The translations under genes were made by a program, and so were the position numbers. A model generated the notes under the pieces. It had not been told where the DNA came from, did not search any database, and saw nothing but the letters and a program-made list of their open reading frames with translations. Positions 1-8,398 of a DNA stretch of 56,164 bases are shown piece by piece (positions within the stretch are counted from its first letter, which is position 1; every line of letters begins with the position of its first letter). Source of the stretch: Achromobacter agilis (GTDB lineage Bacteria > Pseudomonadota > Gammaproteobacteria > Burkholderiales > Burkholderiaceae_B); contig NZ_UFQB01000034.1 in the NCBI RefSeq assembly GCF_900496965.1, positions 1 to 56,164 on the forward strand, in the 5' to 3' direction.

Positions 1-440
1 CCCGGGTGTCTGACACCGAGAAGGATGCCATTGCCGCAGATGCGTGTCAGACACCCGGGAAGCACCGCTCTGGTTCGCACCGGCGTCCCGTAAGGGTGTC
101 TGACACTGGCCATGCACAGTGTCTGACACCCTTACGGCAGAGCGCGACGAACTTGAAGTCACCGCCCCGGGTGTCTGACACCGAGAAGGATGCCATTGCC
201 GCAAATGCGTGTCAGACACCCGGGAAGCACCGCTCTGGTTCGCACCGGCATCCCGTAAGGGTGTCAGACACTGGCCATGCACAGTGTCTGACACCCTTAC
301 GGCAGAGCGCGACGAACTTGAAGTCACCGCCCCGGGTGTCTGACACCGAGAAGGATGCCATTGCCGCAGATGCGTGTCAGACACCCGGGAAGCACCGCTC
401 TGGTTCGTACCGGCATCCCGTAAGGGTGTCAGACACTGAG
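1..440. repeat. 165-bp tandem repeat, about 2.7 copies, with nested hairpins
   Basis: Copies start at 1, 166 and 331, and the third breaks off near 440. Each unit holds two large inverted repeats. The first has perfect 16-base arms (1-16 and 44-59 in copy 1) that begin CCCGGG. The second has 20-base arms with one mismatch (about 91-110 and 115-134) that begin CGTAAGGG. Every arm contains the 11-mer GTGTCTGACAC or GTGTCAGACAC, itself a palindrome around its central base. Eleven such 11-mers start at 6, 44, 96, 119, 171, 209, 261, 284, 336, 374 and 426. The open frame that crosses the repeat on the plus strand is a by-product. The left end may continue outside the window. Confidence 0.93.
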
Positions 441-468
441 ACGGCTGGCATTTCAAAGCCCCGTCCCA

Positions 469-1020
469 TCACTTCCCCCGCTCCCGCTCCATGTACCGCC
501 GCGCCATCTGGTACCCGGCAAACACATAGAACCCATTACTGTTCATCACCAGCCAGGCCCCCAGCCCCGCCAACAGCGCCACCACAGGCCCCACGGCCCG
601 CATGTCGCCCTGAGTCCAGGCGATGACGCCCAGGATGCCGACAGCGACCAGGCCCAGGGCCAGGCGTTTCAGCACCACCAGGCCGAAGGCGTGCCCGCCC
701 ATGAACGAGACCACGCCGATCGCCAGCGCCAGCGCCATGCCGGCGCAGACCAGCACCAGCGCGAAGGCCGCCAGCGCCGACCCTGCGTCCCGCAGCAGCA
801 GGTCCAGCGCCCCGATACCCACGCCCAACCCACCCATCATCACCAGCACGGCCAGCACCAGGGGCGACCACATGCCGGCCGGCGCGCGGCGCGCGTCCAT
901 GGCGGCCACGAAGCGGTGCATCGCCGCCGACGCGGACGGCTCATCCTGCCCGGGCAGCGCGGCCTCCAGCTTGCGGCATTGCGCGATCAGCGCGTTCAGG
1001 CCCGCGCCCGGCGTATCCAT
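469..1020 (-). CDS. hypothetical four-helix inner-membrane protein
   Basis: The product is 183 residues. A polar N-terminal stretch of about 50 residues is followed by four hydrophobic segments, at roughly 51-76, 81-107, 113-136 and 141-161, and a short basic tail ending RRYMERERGK. The start chosen is the ATG at 1018-1020, which shares one base with the stop codon of the LysR gene upstream (TGATG), so the two are translationally coupled. I recognise no family. The coupling suggests that it is co-expressed with the regulator, but it gives no function. The minus-strand frame remains open far upstream of this start; that extension overlaps lysR and is not used. Confidence 0.65.
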   Translation of the reverse strand: MDTPGAGLNALIAQCRKLEAALPGQDEPSASAAMHRFVAAMDARRAPAGMWSPLVLAVLVMMGGLGVGIGALDLLLRDAGSALAAFALVLVCAGMALALAIGVVSFMGGHAFGLVVLKRLALGLVAVGILGVIAWTQGDMRAVGPVVALLAGLGAWLVMNSNGFYVFAGYQMARRYMERERGK

Positions 1021-1955
1021 CACGCCCTCGCCGCGCCCGGGGCATGTTCCGCGACCGTATTGCGCAGGGCCGTCATGGCCTCCTGCACGGCGACCGGGCG
1101 GAAGGGATCCTCGCGCCAGTACATGGCCACCGAGCCGAACCCGGACAGCCGCACGGGAATGACACGCATAGCGCGCATCTGCGAAAAGCGAAGCGCGGCG
1201 CGATGCGAGGCGACGCCGATCATGTCGCTGTTGTTGATCAACGTGAGATTGACCGTCACGGAGTTGGACTCCACGTGGTCGGGCGGGGGCGCCTGCCCCG
1301 CCGCCGCCAGGGCCGCATCCACCGCGTTGCGGATGGGCGTACCCTTGGGCCAGAGGATCCAGCGATAGGACAGCAGGTCCTGCCAGGACGGCTGCTCCAC
1401 CGCGAACAGGGGATGCCGGGGCCGAGCCACCAGGTGGATGGGCTCCAGGTACAGGGCCTCGAAGCGGATGGCGGGATCGTGGTGCTCGGGCGCCGAGCGG
1501 CCCACCACGATGTCCAGGTCGCCCTGGGCCAGCTGCGCCAGCAGATGGTCGGTGGTGCCCTCGACCAGCTTCACGCGCGCCTGGGGCATGCGCTCCAGCA
1601 GCTTCATCACCGCCAGCGGCACCGTGTCCGAAGCCGACGCGCCCGACGCGCCGATCACCACCCTGCCGCCCCCGCCTTCGCGCAGCGCCGCCATGTCCGC
1701 GCTGGCGCGGTCCAGCTGCGCCTCGACGCGCTGGGCATGGGCGATCAGCACATCGCCGTGCGGCGTCGGCCGCAAGCCGCGCGCGTGGCGCTCGAACAGC
1801 GGCAACCCGATGTCGTCTTCCAGATCCTTCAGCCACTTGGACAAGCCCGGCTGCGTGGTGTTGAGCATCGCCGCCGAGTGGCTGATGTTGCGGGTCTGGG
1901 CCAGGCTGAGCAGCATTTTCAGATTGCGCAGGCGCAATCGATGAGTCCAGTCCAT
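1020..1955 (-). CDS. LysR-family transcriptional regulator of the gentisate operon
   Basis: This 311-residue protein has the LysR layout. A winged helix-turn-helix lies at about residues 11-65 (RNISHSAAMLNTTQPGLSKW, then LEDDIGLPLFERHARGL), and an effector-binding domain starts at about 95 with the usual start of the first lobe (GGRVVIGASGA). It is divergent from gentisate 1,2-dioxygenase with 171 bases between them, the classic arrangement of a LysR activator and its target. A perfect 7-base inverted repeat separated by 9 bases (1984-2006) lies in that gap and is a good candidate binding site. The inducer is not visible from the sequence; 3-hydroxybenzoate, gentisate or a related acid is inferred from context. 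Confidence 0.9.
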   Translation of the reverse strand: MDWTHRLRLRNLKMLLSLAQTRNISHSAAMLNTTQPGLSKWLKDLEDDIGLPLFERHARGLRPTPHGDVLIAHAQRVEAQLDRASADMAALREGGGGRVVIGASGASASDTVPLAVMKLLERMPQARVKLVEGTTDHLLAQLAQGDLDIVVGRSAPEHHDPAIRFEALYLEPIHLVARPRHPLFAVEQPSWQDLLSYRWILWPKGTPIRNAVDAALAAAGQAPPPDHVESNSVTVNLTLINNSDMIGVASHRAALRFSQMRAMRVIPVRLSGFGSVAMYWREDPFRPVAVQEAMTALRNTVAEHAPGAARA

Positions 1956-1983
1956 ACAGCCCTCATTTGTCTCGTATGTATAT

Positions 1984-2006
1984 TCTTATTGATATGGATA
2001 ATAAGA
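1984..2006. promoter_or_regulatory. candidate LysR operator
   Basis: TCTTATT and AATAAGA form perfect 7-base arms around a 9-base spacer. This contains the T-N11-A pattern typical of LysR sites. It lies about 55 bases upstream of the expected transcription start of the dioxygenase operon, where LysR activators usually bind. The surrounding AT-rich stretch contrasts with the GC-rich genes on both sides. Confidence 0.6.
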
Positions 2007-2015
2007 TAATTTCAT

Positions 2016-2044
2016 TTCAAAACACATAGCTGCTTTCGCATAAT
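2016..2044 (+). promoter_or_regulatory. candidate sigma-70 promoter of the gentisate operon
   Basis: TTCAAA (2016-2021) and CATAAT (2039-2044) are separated by 17 bases and match four and five of six consensus positions. They lie just downstream of the LysR inverted repeat and 83 bases before the dioxygenase start codon. Position and spacing support the call; no transcription start is known. Confidence 0.45.
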
Positions 2045-2126
2045 CGTCTCCACAACAGGATCAGCCGCGAACCACGCGGCGGCCACCCGCAGAAGCCGGC
2101 GCCAGCCGGACATTCCGGAGACAAGC

Positions 2127-3179
2127 ATGCCCGACGGTCCCCTCCCCGACGCCGATCGCGCCGCCTACTACGCGCGCATCGCCAAGAAACACATGGCTCC
2201 CCTCTGGGAGTCGCTGCACAACCTGGTGCCGCGCGAACCCGCGCCGCGCTGCGTGCCCGCTCTCTGGAAATACGACGACGTACGCGACGACGTCATGGCC
2301 TCCGGCGCGCTCATCAGCGCCGAGGAAGCCGTGCGGCGCGTGCTCATCCTGGAGAACCCCGGCCTGCCCGGCCAGGCCAGCATCACGCAGAGCCTGTACG
2401 CCGGCCTGCAGCTGATCCTGCCCGGCGAGATCGCGCCCAGCCATCGCCATACGCAATCGGCGCTGCGCTTCATCGTGGAAGGCCGCGGCGCCTACACCGC
2501 CGTCAACGGCGAGCGCACCACTATGCGCCCGGGCGACTTCATCATCACGCCGTCCTGGACCTGGCACGACCACGGCAACGCCGAAACCGCCGAGGGCGGC
2601 GAACCGGTGGTGTGGCTCGATGGCCTGGACATCCCCCTGCTGCGCTTCCTGGATGCGGGCTTCGCCGAGAACTACCCGTCGTCCACCCAGCCGGTCACGC
2701 GCCCCGAAGGCGACAGCATGGCGCGCTACGGCCACAACATGATGCCGGTGCGCCACCAGGCCGCCAGCGGCACTTCGCCCATCTTCAACTATCCCTACGA
2801 GCGCAGCCGCGAGGCGCTGGACCAGCTCTACCGCCACGGCGAACTCGATCCGTGGGATGGCGTAAAGCTGCGCTACCTGAACCCGGCCACCGGCGGCTAT
2901 CCCATGCCGACCATGGCCACCTTCATGCAGTTCCTGCCGGCCGGCTTCCAGGGCAAGCCCTACCGCAGCACCGACTCCACGGTCTACAGCGTGGTCGAGG
3001 GCCGCGGCACAGCGCGCATCGGCGACCAGGAATTCCACTTCAGCCCGCGCGACGTCTTCGTCGCGCCGTCCTGGATGCCGGTGGAACTTGCCGCGCTGGA
3101 AGACGCCACGCTGTTCAGCTATTCCGACCGTCCGGTACAGGACGCGCTGGGCACCTGGCGCGAAGCCCGCGTCGGCTGA
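2127..3179 (+). CDS. mhbD: gentisate 1,2-dioxygenase
   Basis: The enzyme opens the ring of gentisate (2,5-dihydroxybenzoate) with O2 to give maleylpyruvate, using Fe(II). It has the usual length of 350 residues and is a bicupin. The N-terminal cupin carries the metal-binding histidines in SHRHTQS (H106, H108) and the TWHDHGN motif (H147, H149). A second, degenerate cupin follows at about 265-335. The start codon is preceded by CCGGAGACAAGC, a good ribosome-binding site. It is the first gene of the operon driven from the LysR-controlled gap. The next genes encode the two following steps of the gentisate pathway, which makes the assignment firm. Confidence 0.93.
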   Translation: MPDGPLPDADRAAYYARIAKKHMAPLWESLHNLVPREPAPRCVPALWKYDDVRDDVMASGALISAEEAVRRVLILENPGLPGQASITQSLYAGLQLILPGEIAPSHRHTQSALRFIVEGRGAYTAVNGERTTMRPGDFIITPSWTWHDHGNAETAEGGEPVVWLDGLDIPLLRFLDAGFAENYPSSTQPVTRPEGDSMARYGHNMMPVRHQAASGTSPIFNYPYERSREALDQLYRHGELDPWDGVKLRYLNPATGGYPMPTMATFMQFLPAGFQGKPYRSTDSTVYSVVEGRGTARIGDQEFHFSPRDVFVAPSWMPVELAALEDATLFSYSDRPVQDALGTWREARVG

Positions 3180-3264
3180 AAGCTCCCGGCCGCGACTGCG
3201 CGCAAGGCGCCCGCCGCAGCCTTTCCGATTCCATTCCGTGCGTGTCCCGCACAAAGGGTGATCC

Positions 3265-3963
3265 ATGTCTTTCGTCTTTGATCCCGCCGCCCCCGTCGCC
3301 GTGCCCGTGGCCGGCGGCCGGGACAGCTTTCCCGTGCGCCGCGTCTACTGCGTGGGCCGCAACTACGCCGCCCATGCCAGGGAGATGGGCTTCGACCCCG
3401 ACCGCGAACCGCCGTTCTTCTTCTGCAAGCCCGCCGACGCCGTGGTGCCCGTGGCCGAAGGCAGCACGCTCTCGCTGCCCTATCCGCCCGAGACGTCCAA
3501 CCTGCACTACGAAATCGAGCTGGTCGCGGCCATCGGCCGCGGCGGCGCCGACATTCCCGTCGCTCAGGCGCTCGAACACGTCTGGGGCTACGCCGTCGGC
3601 CTGGACATGACGCGCCGCGACCTGCAGATGAAGATGCGCGAGGCCGGCCGCCCCTGGGAACTGGGCAAGGCCTTCGACCTGAGCGGCCCCATCGGCCCCC
3701 TGCATCCCGCCGCCTCCGTCCAGAACATCGGCAAGGCCGGCATCTGGCTGCAGGTCAACGGCACCAACAAGCAGAAAAGCGACATCGGCAAGCTGATCTG
3801 GTCCGTGGCCGAAACGGTCTCCTACCTCTCCAGGTACTTCCGGCTGGAAGCCGGCGACCTGATCTATACAGGCACGCCCGAAGGCGTGGGCCCGGTGGTG
3901 CGCGGCGACCGGATGGTCGGCGGCGTCGACGGCCTGGGCACGCTCAGCGTGGAGATGGTGTAG
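3265..3963 (+). CDS. mhbH: fumarylpyruvate hydrolase (FAH family)
   Basis: This 232-residue protein has the fumarylacetoacetate-hydrolase fold. The metal-binding acidic residues are visible as E83 and E85 in HYEIELVAAIG and D114 in GYAVGLDMTRRDLQ, with a conserved lysine at K135. The family member in gentisate operons splits fumarylpyruvate into fumarate and pyruvate. It lies two bases before the following monooxygenase gene and in the same operon as gentisate dioxygenase and maleylpyruvate isomerase. The length fits NagK/MhbH rather than the longer eukaryotic fumarylacetoacetase. Confidence 0.9.
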   Translation: MSFVFDPAAPVAVPVAGGRDSFPVRRVYCVGRNYAAHAREMGFDPDREPPFFFCKPADAVVPVAEGSTLSLPYPPETSNLHYEIELVAAIGRGGADIPVAQALEHVWGYAVGLDMTRRDLQMKMREAGRPWELGKAFDLSGPIGPLHPAASVQNIGKAGIWLQVNGTNKQKSDIGKLIWSVAETVSYLSRYFRLEAGDLIYTGTPEGVGPVVRGDRMVGGVDGLGTLSVEMV

Positions 3964-3965
3964 CC

Positions 3966-5225
3966 ATGAAAACAGACACCGATGTGATCATTGTCGGCGC
4001 CGGCGTGGGGGGCCTGGTGCTGGCGCTGAGCCTGCACCAGGCCGGCATCGCCTGCCGGGTGTACGAAGCCGTGCGCGAGATCAAGCCGCTGGGCGTGGGG
4101 ATCAACCTGCTGCCCCACGCCACCCGCGAACTCGACGAGCTGGGCCTCCTGCCCGCCCTGGACAAGATCGCCGTGCGCACGCGCGAGTCGGTGTTCTATA
4201 CGCGGCATGGCCAGTTCATCTATGGCGAGCCCGCCGGCATCGACGCGGGCTACGACTGGCCGCAGTACTCCATCCATCGCGGCGATCTGCAAATGGCCTT
4301 GCTTGCCGCCGTGCGCCAGCGCCTGGGCGACGACAGCGTGGTGGTCGACGCGCGGTGCACGGGCGTGGAGCAGGACGCCGATTCCGTCACGGCGCGCTTC
4401 CAGGACAACGACGGCAACGCGCTGCCCCCGGTGCGCGGTCGCATCGCGGTGGGCTGCGACGGCATCCACTCGGTGCTGCGCAAGCAGCTTTACCCCCAGG
4501 AAGGCGCGCCCCGCTATTCCGGCGTGAACATGTGGCGCGGCACCACTCGCTGCAAGCCCTTTCTCTCCGGCGCCAGCATGGTGCGCGCCGGCTGGCTGTC
4601 CACCGGCAAGATGGTCATCTACCCCATCCGCGACAACATCGACGCCGACGGCAACCAGCTGGTGAACTGGGTGGCCGAGATCGAAGCCGCCCAACCCGCC
4701 GTCCGCGACTGGAACCGCAGCGGCAGGCTGGAAGACTTTTTCCCCGCCTTCTCCGGCTGGCACTTCGACTGGCTGGACGTGGCGCGCCTGATCCAGGACG
4801 CCGACGCGATCCTGGAATATCCCATGGTGGACCAGGACCCGCTGCCCACCTGGACGCAAGGCCGCATGACACTGCTCGGCGACGCCGCCCATCCCATGGT
4901 GCCGCGCGGCTCCAATGGCGCGGGACAGGCCGTGGTCGACGCCCGCTACCTGACCGGCCAGCTCAAGCGCGCCGGTCTGACCGCCGAGGCGCTGCAGGAC
5001 TACGACCGCGTCCGCGTCGAGGCGACGACGCGCGTCGTCCTGACCAATCGCAGCAACCCGCCCGACGCCATCCTGCGCGAAGCGCACGTGCGTTCGGCGG
5101 ACAAGCCCTACGCCCGGATCGAAGACGTCATCAGCCGCGAAGAGCTGGAAGGCATATCGCGCCGCTACAAGGAGGTAGCGGGATTCGACCCCGCCGCGCT
5201 GAAAGCACGGGCTCCCTACGTGTAG
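3966..5225 (+). CDS. FAD-dependent aromatic monooxygenase, PhzS-like
   Basis: This 419-residue class A flavoprotein hydroxylase shows the dinucleotide-binding motif GAGVGG (11-16), the NAD(P)H/FAD motif around GCDGIHSVLR, and the FAD-binding LLGDAAHPMVPRGSNGAGQ. The N-terminal half (GINLLPHATREL, then SIHRGDLQ) is characteristic of the group that includes phenazine hydroxylase PhzS. It differs from the 3-hydroxybenzoate 6-hydroxylase encoded at 9770. Being inside the gentisate operon, it probably hydroxylates an aromatic acid to feed gentisate or a related diphenol. The substrate cannot be told from the sequence. Confidence 0.85.
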   Translation: MKTDTDVIIVGAGVGGLVLALSLHQAGIACRVYEAVREIKPLGVGINLLPHATRELDELGLLPALDKIAVRTRESVFYTRHGQFIYGEPAGIDAGYDWPQYSIHRGDLQMALLAAVRQRLGDDSVVVDARCTGVEQDADSVTARFQDNDGNALPPVRGRIAVGCDGIHSVLRKQLYPQEGAPRYSGVNMWRGTTRCKPFLSGASMVRAGWLSTGKMVIYPIRDNIDADGNQLVNWVAEIEAAQPAVRDWNRSGRLEDFFPAFSGWHFDWLDVARLIQDADAILEYPMVDQDPLPTWTQGRMTLLGDAAHPMVPRGSNGAGQAVVDARYLTGQLKRAGLTAEALQDYDRVRVEATTRVVLTNRSNPPDAILREAHVRSADKPYARIEDVISREELEGISRRYKEVAGFDPAALKARAPYV

Positions 5226-5309
5226 CCCGCGCCCACGGGCAGGCGCGGCCCCAGGCCGCCCGCCCTCAACAAGCCGGCGCCTGACCGGCGACAAGATTGG
5301 AGACAAACC

Positions 5310-6278
5310 ATGTGCAAGTTCATACGCATCCTGGCCACGGCGATCCTCGCGCTCGGCGTTGCCGCAAGCCACGCCGCCTCATGGCCTGAGCGCCCCGTCA
5401 CGCTGGTCGTGCCGTTCACGCCGGGCACGGGTATCGACCTGATCGCCCGCCAGTTGGCGGCCAGCCTGCCCCAGACGCTCGGCCAGCCCGTCGTGGTCGA
5501 AAACCTGGCGGGCGCCAGCGGCAATATCGGCACCGAAAAAGTAGCGCGCGCCGCGCCCGACGGCTACACCTTCCTGGTAACGGTGAATACGTTCGTCATG
5601 AACAGCAGCCTCTACAAGGGCAAGCTGCGTTTCGATCCGCAGCAGGACTTCGCGCCCGTGGGCCTCACCTCCTGGGGCTCTCTCCTGCTGGTGACGCATC
5701 CTTCCAACCCCGCCAACACGGTCGCCGACGTCGTCAAGGCCGCCAAGGCCGCGCCCGGCAAGCTCAGCTACGGAACGCCCGGCGTGGGCACGCCGCACCA
5801 TCTCTCGATGGCGCTGTTCCTGGACCGCACCGGCGCCTCCATGCTGCACGTTCCCTACAAGGGCACGGCGGGCGCCGTCACCGACATGCTCGGCGGCCGG
5901 CTGGACTACATGTTCCTGCCCGTGCACGTGGCGCTGCCGCAAGTGCATGCCGGGAAACTGAAGGTGATCGCCACGGGCAGCCCGAAGCGCCTGCCGCAGC
6001 TGCCCGACACGCCCACGCTGACCGAGGCGGGCCTGCAAGGCGCGGACGTGGACATGTGGTACGGCGTGCTGGCGCCCAAAGGCACGCCGCCGGCCATCAT
6101 CGACCGCATGAACCAGGAGATCAACGCCGTGCTCAAGACGCCCGCCACCGCCGCCGCGTTCGACGCGCAAGGCATGGTTCCCGCCACCTCGTCACCCGCC
6201 GAATTCGGGTCCCTCATCGCCCGCGACGCCAAGCGCTGGGACGACATCGTCGCGCGCACCGGCATCACGGCCGAATAG
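5310..6278 (+). CDS. Bug-family (TctC-like) periplasmic solute receptor
   Basis: This 322-residue protein has an export signal (hydrophobic residues about 5-20, likely cut after ASHA) and then the Bug start WPERPVTLVVPFTPGTGIDL. Other Bug landmarks are VVVENLAGASGNIG, the ARAAPDGYTFLV turn and VPYKGTAGAVTDML. Bug proteins bind small carboxylates in the periplasm and deliver them to tripartite tricarboxylate transporters or act as sensors. No TctA or TctB gene is present in the window. Its place among ring-cleavage genes suggests an aromatic acid ligand, which is an inference. GGAGA precedes the start. Confidence 0.92.
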   Translation: MCKFIRILATAILALGVAASHAASWPERPVTLVVPFTPGTGIDLIARQLAASLPQTLGQPVVVENLAGASGNIGTEKVARAAPDGYTFLVTVNTFVMNSSLYKGKLRFDPQQDFAPVGLTSWGSLLLVTHPSNPANTVADVVKAAKAAPGKLSYGTPGVGTPHHLSMALFLDRTGASMLHVPYKGTAGAVTDMLGGRLDYMFLPVHVALPQVHAGKLKVIATGSPKRLPQLPDTPTLTEAGLQGADVDMWYGVLAPKGTPPAIIDRMNQEINAVLKTPATAAAFDAQGMVPATSSPAEFGSLIARDAKRWDDIVARTGITAE

Positions 6279-6330
6279 CAGCCCCGGACCGATCCCACCA
6301 CGGACTACCGTTCTCAACGACGCCCCTTCC

Positions 6331-6969
6331 ATGCAACTCCATAGCTTCTTCAACAGTTCCACTTCCTACCGCGTGCGCATCGCACTGGCGCTCAAGGGCC
6401 TGTCCTACGGCTACCTGCCCGTGAACCTGCGCAAGCAAGAGCAGCGCGCCACGGACTACGTGGCCCTGAATCCGTCGGCGGGCGTGCCTCTGCTGGTCGA
6501 CGGAGACGTCCAACTGTCGCAGTCGCTGGCCATCATCGACTACCTGGACGCCACGCATCCCGAGCCGCGCCTGATCCCCGCGGACACCCTGGCGCGCGCG
6601 CGCGTGCTGGAACTGTCCGACGCCATCTCCTGCGACATCCATCCCGTCAACAACATGCGCATCCTGCGCTATCTGCAGGACGTGCTAGGCGCGAGCGATG
6701 AACAGAAGAACACCTGGTACCAGCATTGGATCCGGGAAGGCCTGACGGCCGTGGAAGCGCTGCTGGCCCGCCATGGCCACGGCGCTTACTGCTTCGGCGA
6801 CGCGCCCACCCTGGCGGATTGCTGCCTGGTGCCGCAGGTGGCGAACGCCCTGCGCATGGGCTGCGACCTCTCCGCCTACCCGCGCGTGCTGCGCATCCAC
6901 GAACACTGCAACGGGCAACCCGCCTTCCAGCAGGCCGCGCCCTCCCAGCAACCGGACTTCGCCCAATGA
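6331..6969 (+). CDS. mhbI: maleylpyruvate isomerase (zeta-class GST)
   Basis: This 212-residue glutathione S-transferase-fold enzyme isomerises maleylpyruvate to fumarylpyruvate with glutathione as cofactor. The zeta-class glutathione site is seen as SSTSYRVRIAL at residues 9-19, followed by NPSAGVPLLVDGDVQLSQSLAI with the QS pair that holds the gamma-glutamyl group. A maleylacetoacetate isomerase would look similar; the gentisate dioxygenase and fumarylpyruvate hydrolase in the same operon favour maleylpyruvate. The stop overlaps the start of the next gene by four bases (ATGA). Confidence 0.9.
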   Translation: MQLHSFFNSSTSYRVRIALALKGLSYGYLPVNLRKQEQRATDYVALNPSAGVPLLVDGDVQLSQSLAIIDYLDATHPEPRLIPADTLARARVLELSDAISCDIHPVNNMRILRYLQDVLGASDEQKNTWYQHWIREGLTAVEALLARHGHGAYCFGDAPTLADCCLVPQVANALRMGCDLSAYPRVLRIHEHCNGQPAFQQAAPSQQPDFAQ

Positions 6970-7349
6970 CGAACCAGGAACCCGACGCCCAAGGCGCTCC
7001 GCTGCGCGCCTACACCGACCCCTCCTACCGCCCGCTCTGCGCCACGCTGGCCGACGTGCGGGCCAATATCGACCGGCTGGACGACGACATCGTCCGCCTG
7101 ATCGCCGAACGCGCCATGTACGTTAAGGACGCCGCGCGCTTCAAGCGCGATGCCTTCCAGGTCAGCGCGCCCGCCCGCCAGGCCCAGGTCTTCGAGAAGG
7201 CCCGCCGGCTGGCCGAACGCCACAACCAGGGCTTCGCCAACCTGGATCAGGTGGTGGACGCCACTTACCGCGCGATGGTCGCCGCCTTCATCGCCAATGA
7301 ACAGACCTACTTCAACAGCATGAAAGACCTGGGAGACACCCATGCATGA
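6966..7349 (+). CDS. chorismate mutase/isochorismate-pyruvate lyase-like protein (PchB type)
   Basis: This 127-residue all-helical AroQ-fold protein aligns with PchB through VRANIDRLDDDIVRLIAER, then YVKDAARFK and APARQAQVFEKAR. The equivalents of PchB R14, R31 and K42 are R32, R49 and K60. The position of PchB Q90 falls at E112 or Q113 (ANEQTYF). PchB turns isochorismate into salicylate plus pyruvate, and its relatives are chorismate mutases. An N-terminal extension of about 25 residues precedes the domain. There is no signal peptide. The gene overlaps both neighbours and so belongs to this catabolic operon, an unexpected place for a biosynthetic enzyme. The true reaction is unknown. Confidence 0.8.
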   Translation: MTNQEPDAQGAPLRAYTDPSYRPLCATLADVRANIDRLDDDIVRLIAERAMYVKDAARFKRDAFQVSAPARQAQVFEKARRLAERHNQGFANLDQVVDATYRAMVAAFIANEQTYFNSMKDLGDTHA

Positions 7350-8355
7350 GTTCTCGACGCCGGCCGCCGCGCAGAAGCTCGCGCGCCGCATCGCGCTCCA
7401 CGCGATGGCGCTGGGGCTCGCCGCCCTGGCCCCACTGGGCGCGGCGCATGCCGACGCCTGGCCCGCCCAGCCGCTCAAGGCCATTGTGCCGTTCGGCCCG
7501 GGTTCCAGCCCCGACCAGGTGGCCCGCATCGTCGGCGAAAAGGCCGGCGCCATCCTGGGCCAGACGATCGTGATCGAGAACAAGCCGGGCGCCAGCGGCA
7601 ACATCGGCACCTACGCCATCGCCAATGCCAAGCCAGACGGCTATACCTTCGGCGTCTCGATCACGGGTCCGTTGGTCAACAACACCCTGCTGTTCGACAA
7701 GCTGCCCTACGCGCCCGCAACCGACCTGTCGCCGCTGACGCTCGCGGTGCACCAGCCCAACGTTCTCGTCGTGCCCGCCACCGCTGGCATCGACAACGTC
7801 GGCCAGTTGCTGGGCGCGCTCAAGAAGCATCCCGACAAGTACAACTTCCCGTCGCCGGGCGCGGGCACCGTGTCGCACCTGGCCGTGGAATTGATGCTGC
7901 AGCAGATCGGCGCGCACGCCACCCACGTTCCCTACCCCTCGTCGCCCGCCGCGCTGACCTCGCTGCTGTCTGGGGACACGCAGTTCGCCGCGCTTCCGCC
8001 GATCGCGGTCATGCCCATGGTGAAAGACGGCCGCCTGAAAGCGCTGGCCGTCACCTCGTCCAAGCGTTCTTCCCTGCTGCCGGACATCCCGACGCTGGCG
8101 GAAGTGGGCGTGCCGGGCATCGAGGGCTCCGCGTGGATCGGCTTCGTGATGTCGTCCAAGGTGCCCGCCGATGTCCAGAAAAAACTGTCCGACGCGCTGA
8201 TCCAGGCCATCCGCGACCCGGAAGTGGCCAAGCGGCTACAGGCCCAGTTCATGGATCCGGTGGGCAGCACGCCGGCCGAATTCCGCGGCTACATGGACGA
8301 TGAGCTCAAGCGCTGGGAGCCCCTGATCCGCAAGCTGGGCATCAAGGGCCAATAG
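7342..8355 (+). CDS. Bug-family periplasmic solute receptor (second of the operon)
   Basis: This 337-residue product starts with a long signal region (basic LARR near residue 15, hydrophobic stretch to GAAHA) and enters the mature Bug fold at DAWPAQPLKAIVPFGPGSSPDQV. It keeps the GASGNIGTYAIANAKPDGYTF block and the HVPYPSSPAALTSLL block. The start overlaps the PchB-like gene by eight bases. It shares only the general family pattern with the receptor at 5310, so the operon probably serves two ligands or a ligand and a sensor role. No membrane subunits are encoded nearby. Confidence 0.9.
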   Translation: MHEFSTPAAAQKLARRIALHAMALGLAALAPLGAAHADAWPAQPLKAIVPFGPGSSPDQVARIVGEKAGAILGQTIVIENKPGASGNIGTYAIANAKPDGYTFGVSITGPLVNNTLLFDKLPYAPATDLSPLTLAVHQPNVLVVPATAGIDNVGQLLGALKKHPDKYNFPSPGAGTVSHLAVELMLQQIGAHATHVPYPSSPAALTSLLSGDTQFAALPPIAVMPMVKDGRLKALAVTSSKRSSLLPDIPTLAEVGVPGIEGSAWIGFVMSSKVPADVQKKLSDALIQAIRDPEVAKRLQAQFMDPVGSTPAEFRGYMDDELKRWEPLIRKLGIKGQ

Positions 8356-8398
8356 CGCTGGCGCCAAGCAACCTGTCAGTACAAGCAAGGAGAATCCG

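Noticed and set aside
1..440. CRISPR array
   Set aside because: The repeats are 165 bases with no variable spacers, hairpins dominate, and no cas gene is present.
6..626. Plus-strand open frame of 206 codons beginning with GTG
   Set aside because: It is a translation of the 165-base tandem repeat and the 3' end of the membrane-protein gene on the other strand; the repeated peptide follows the DNA repeat and has no family features.
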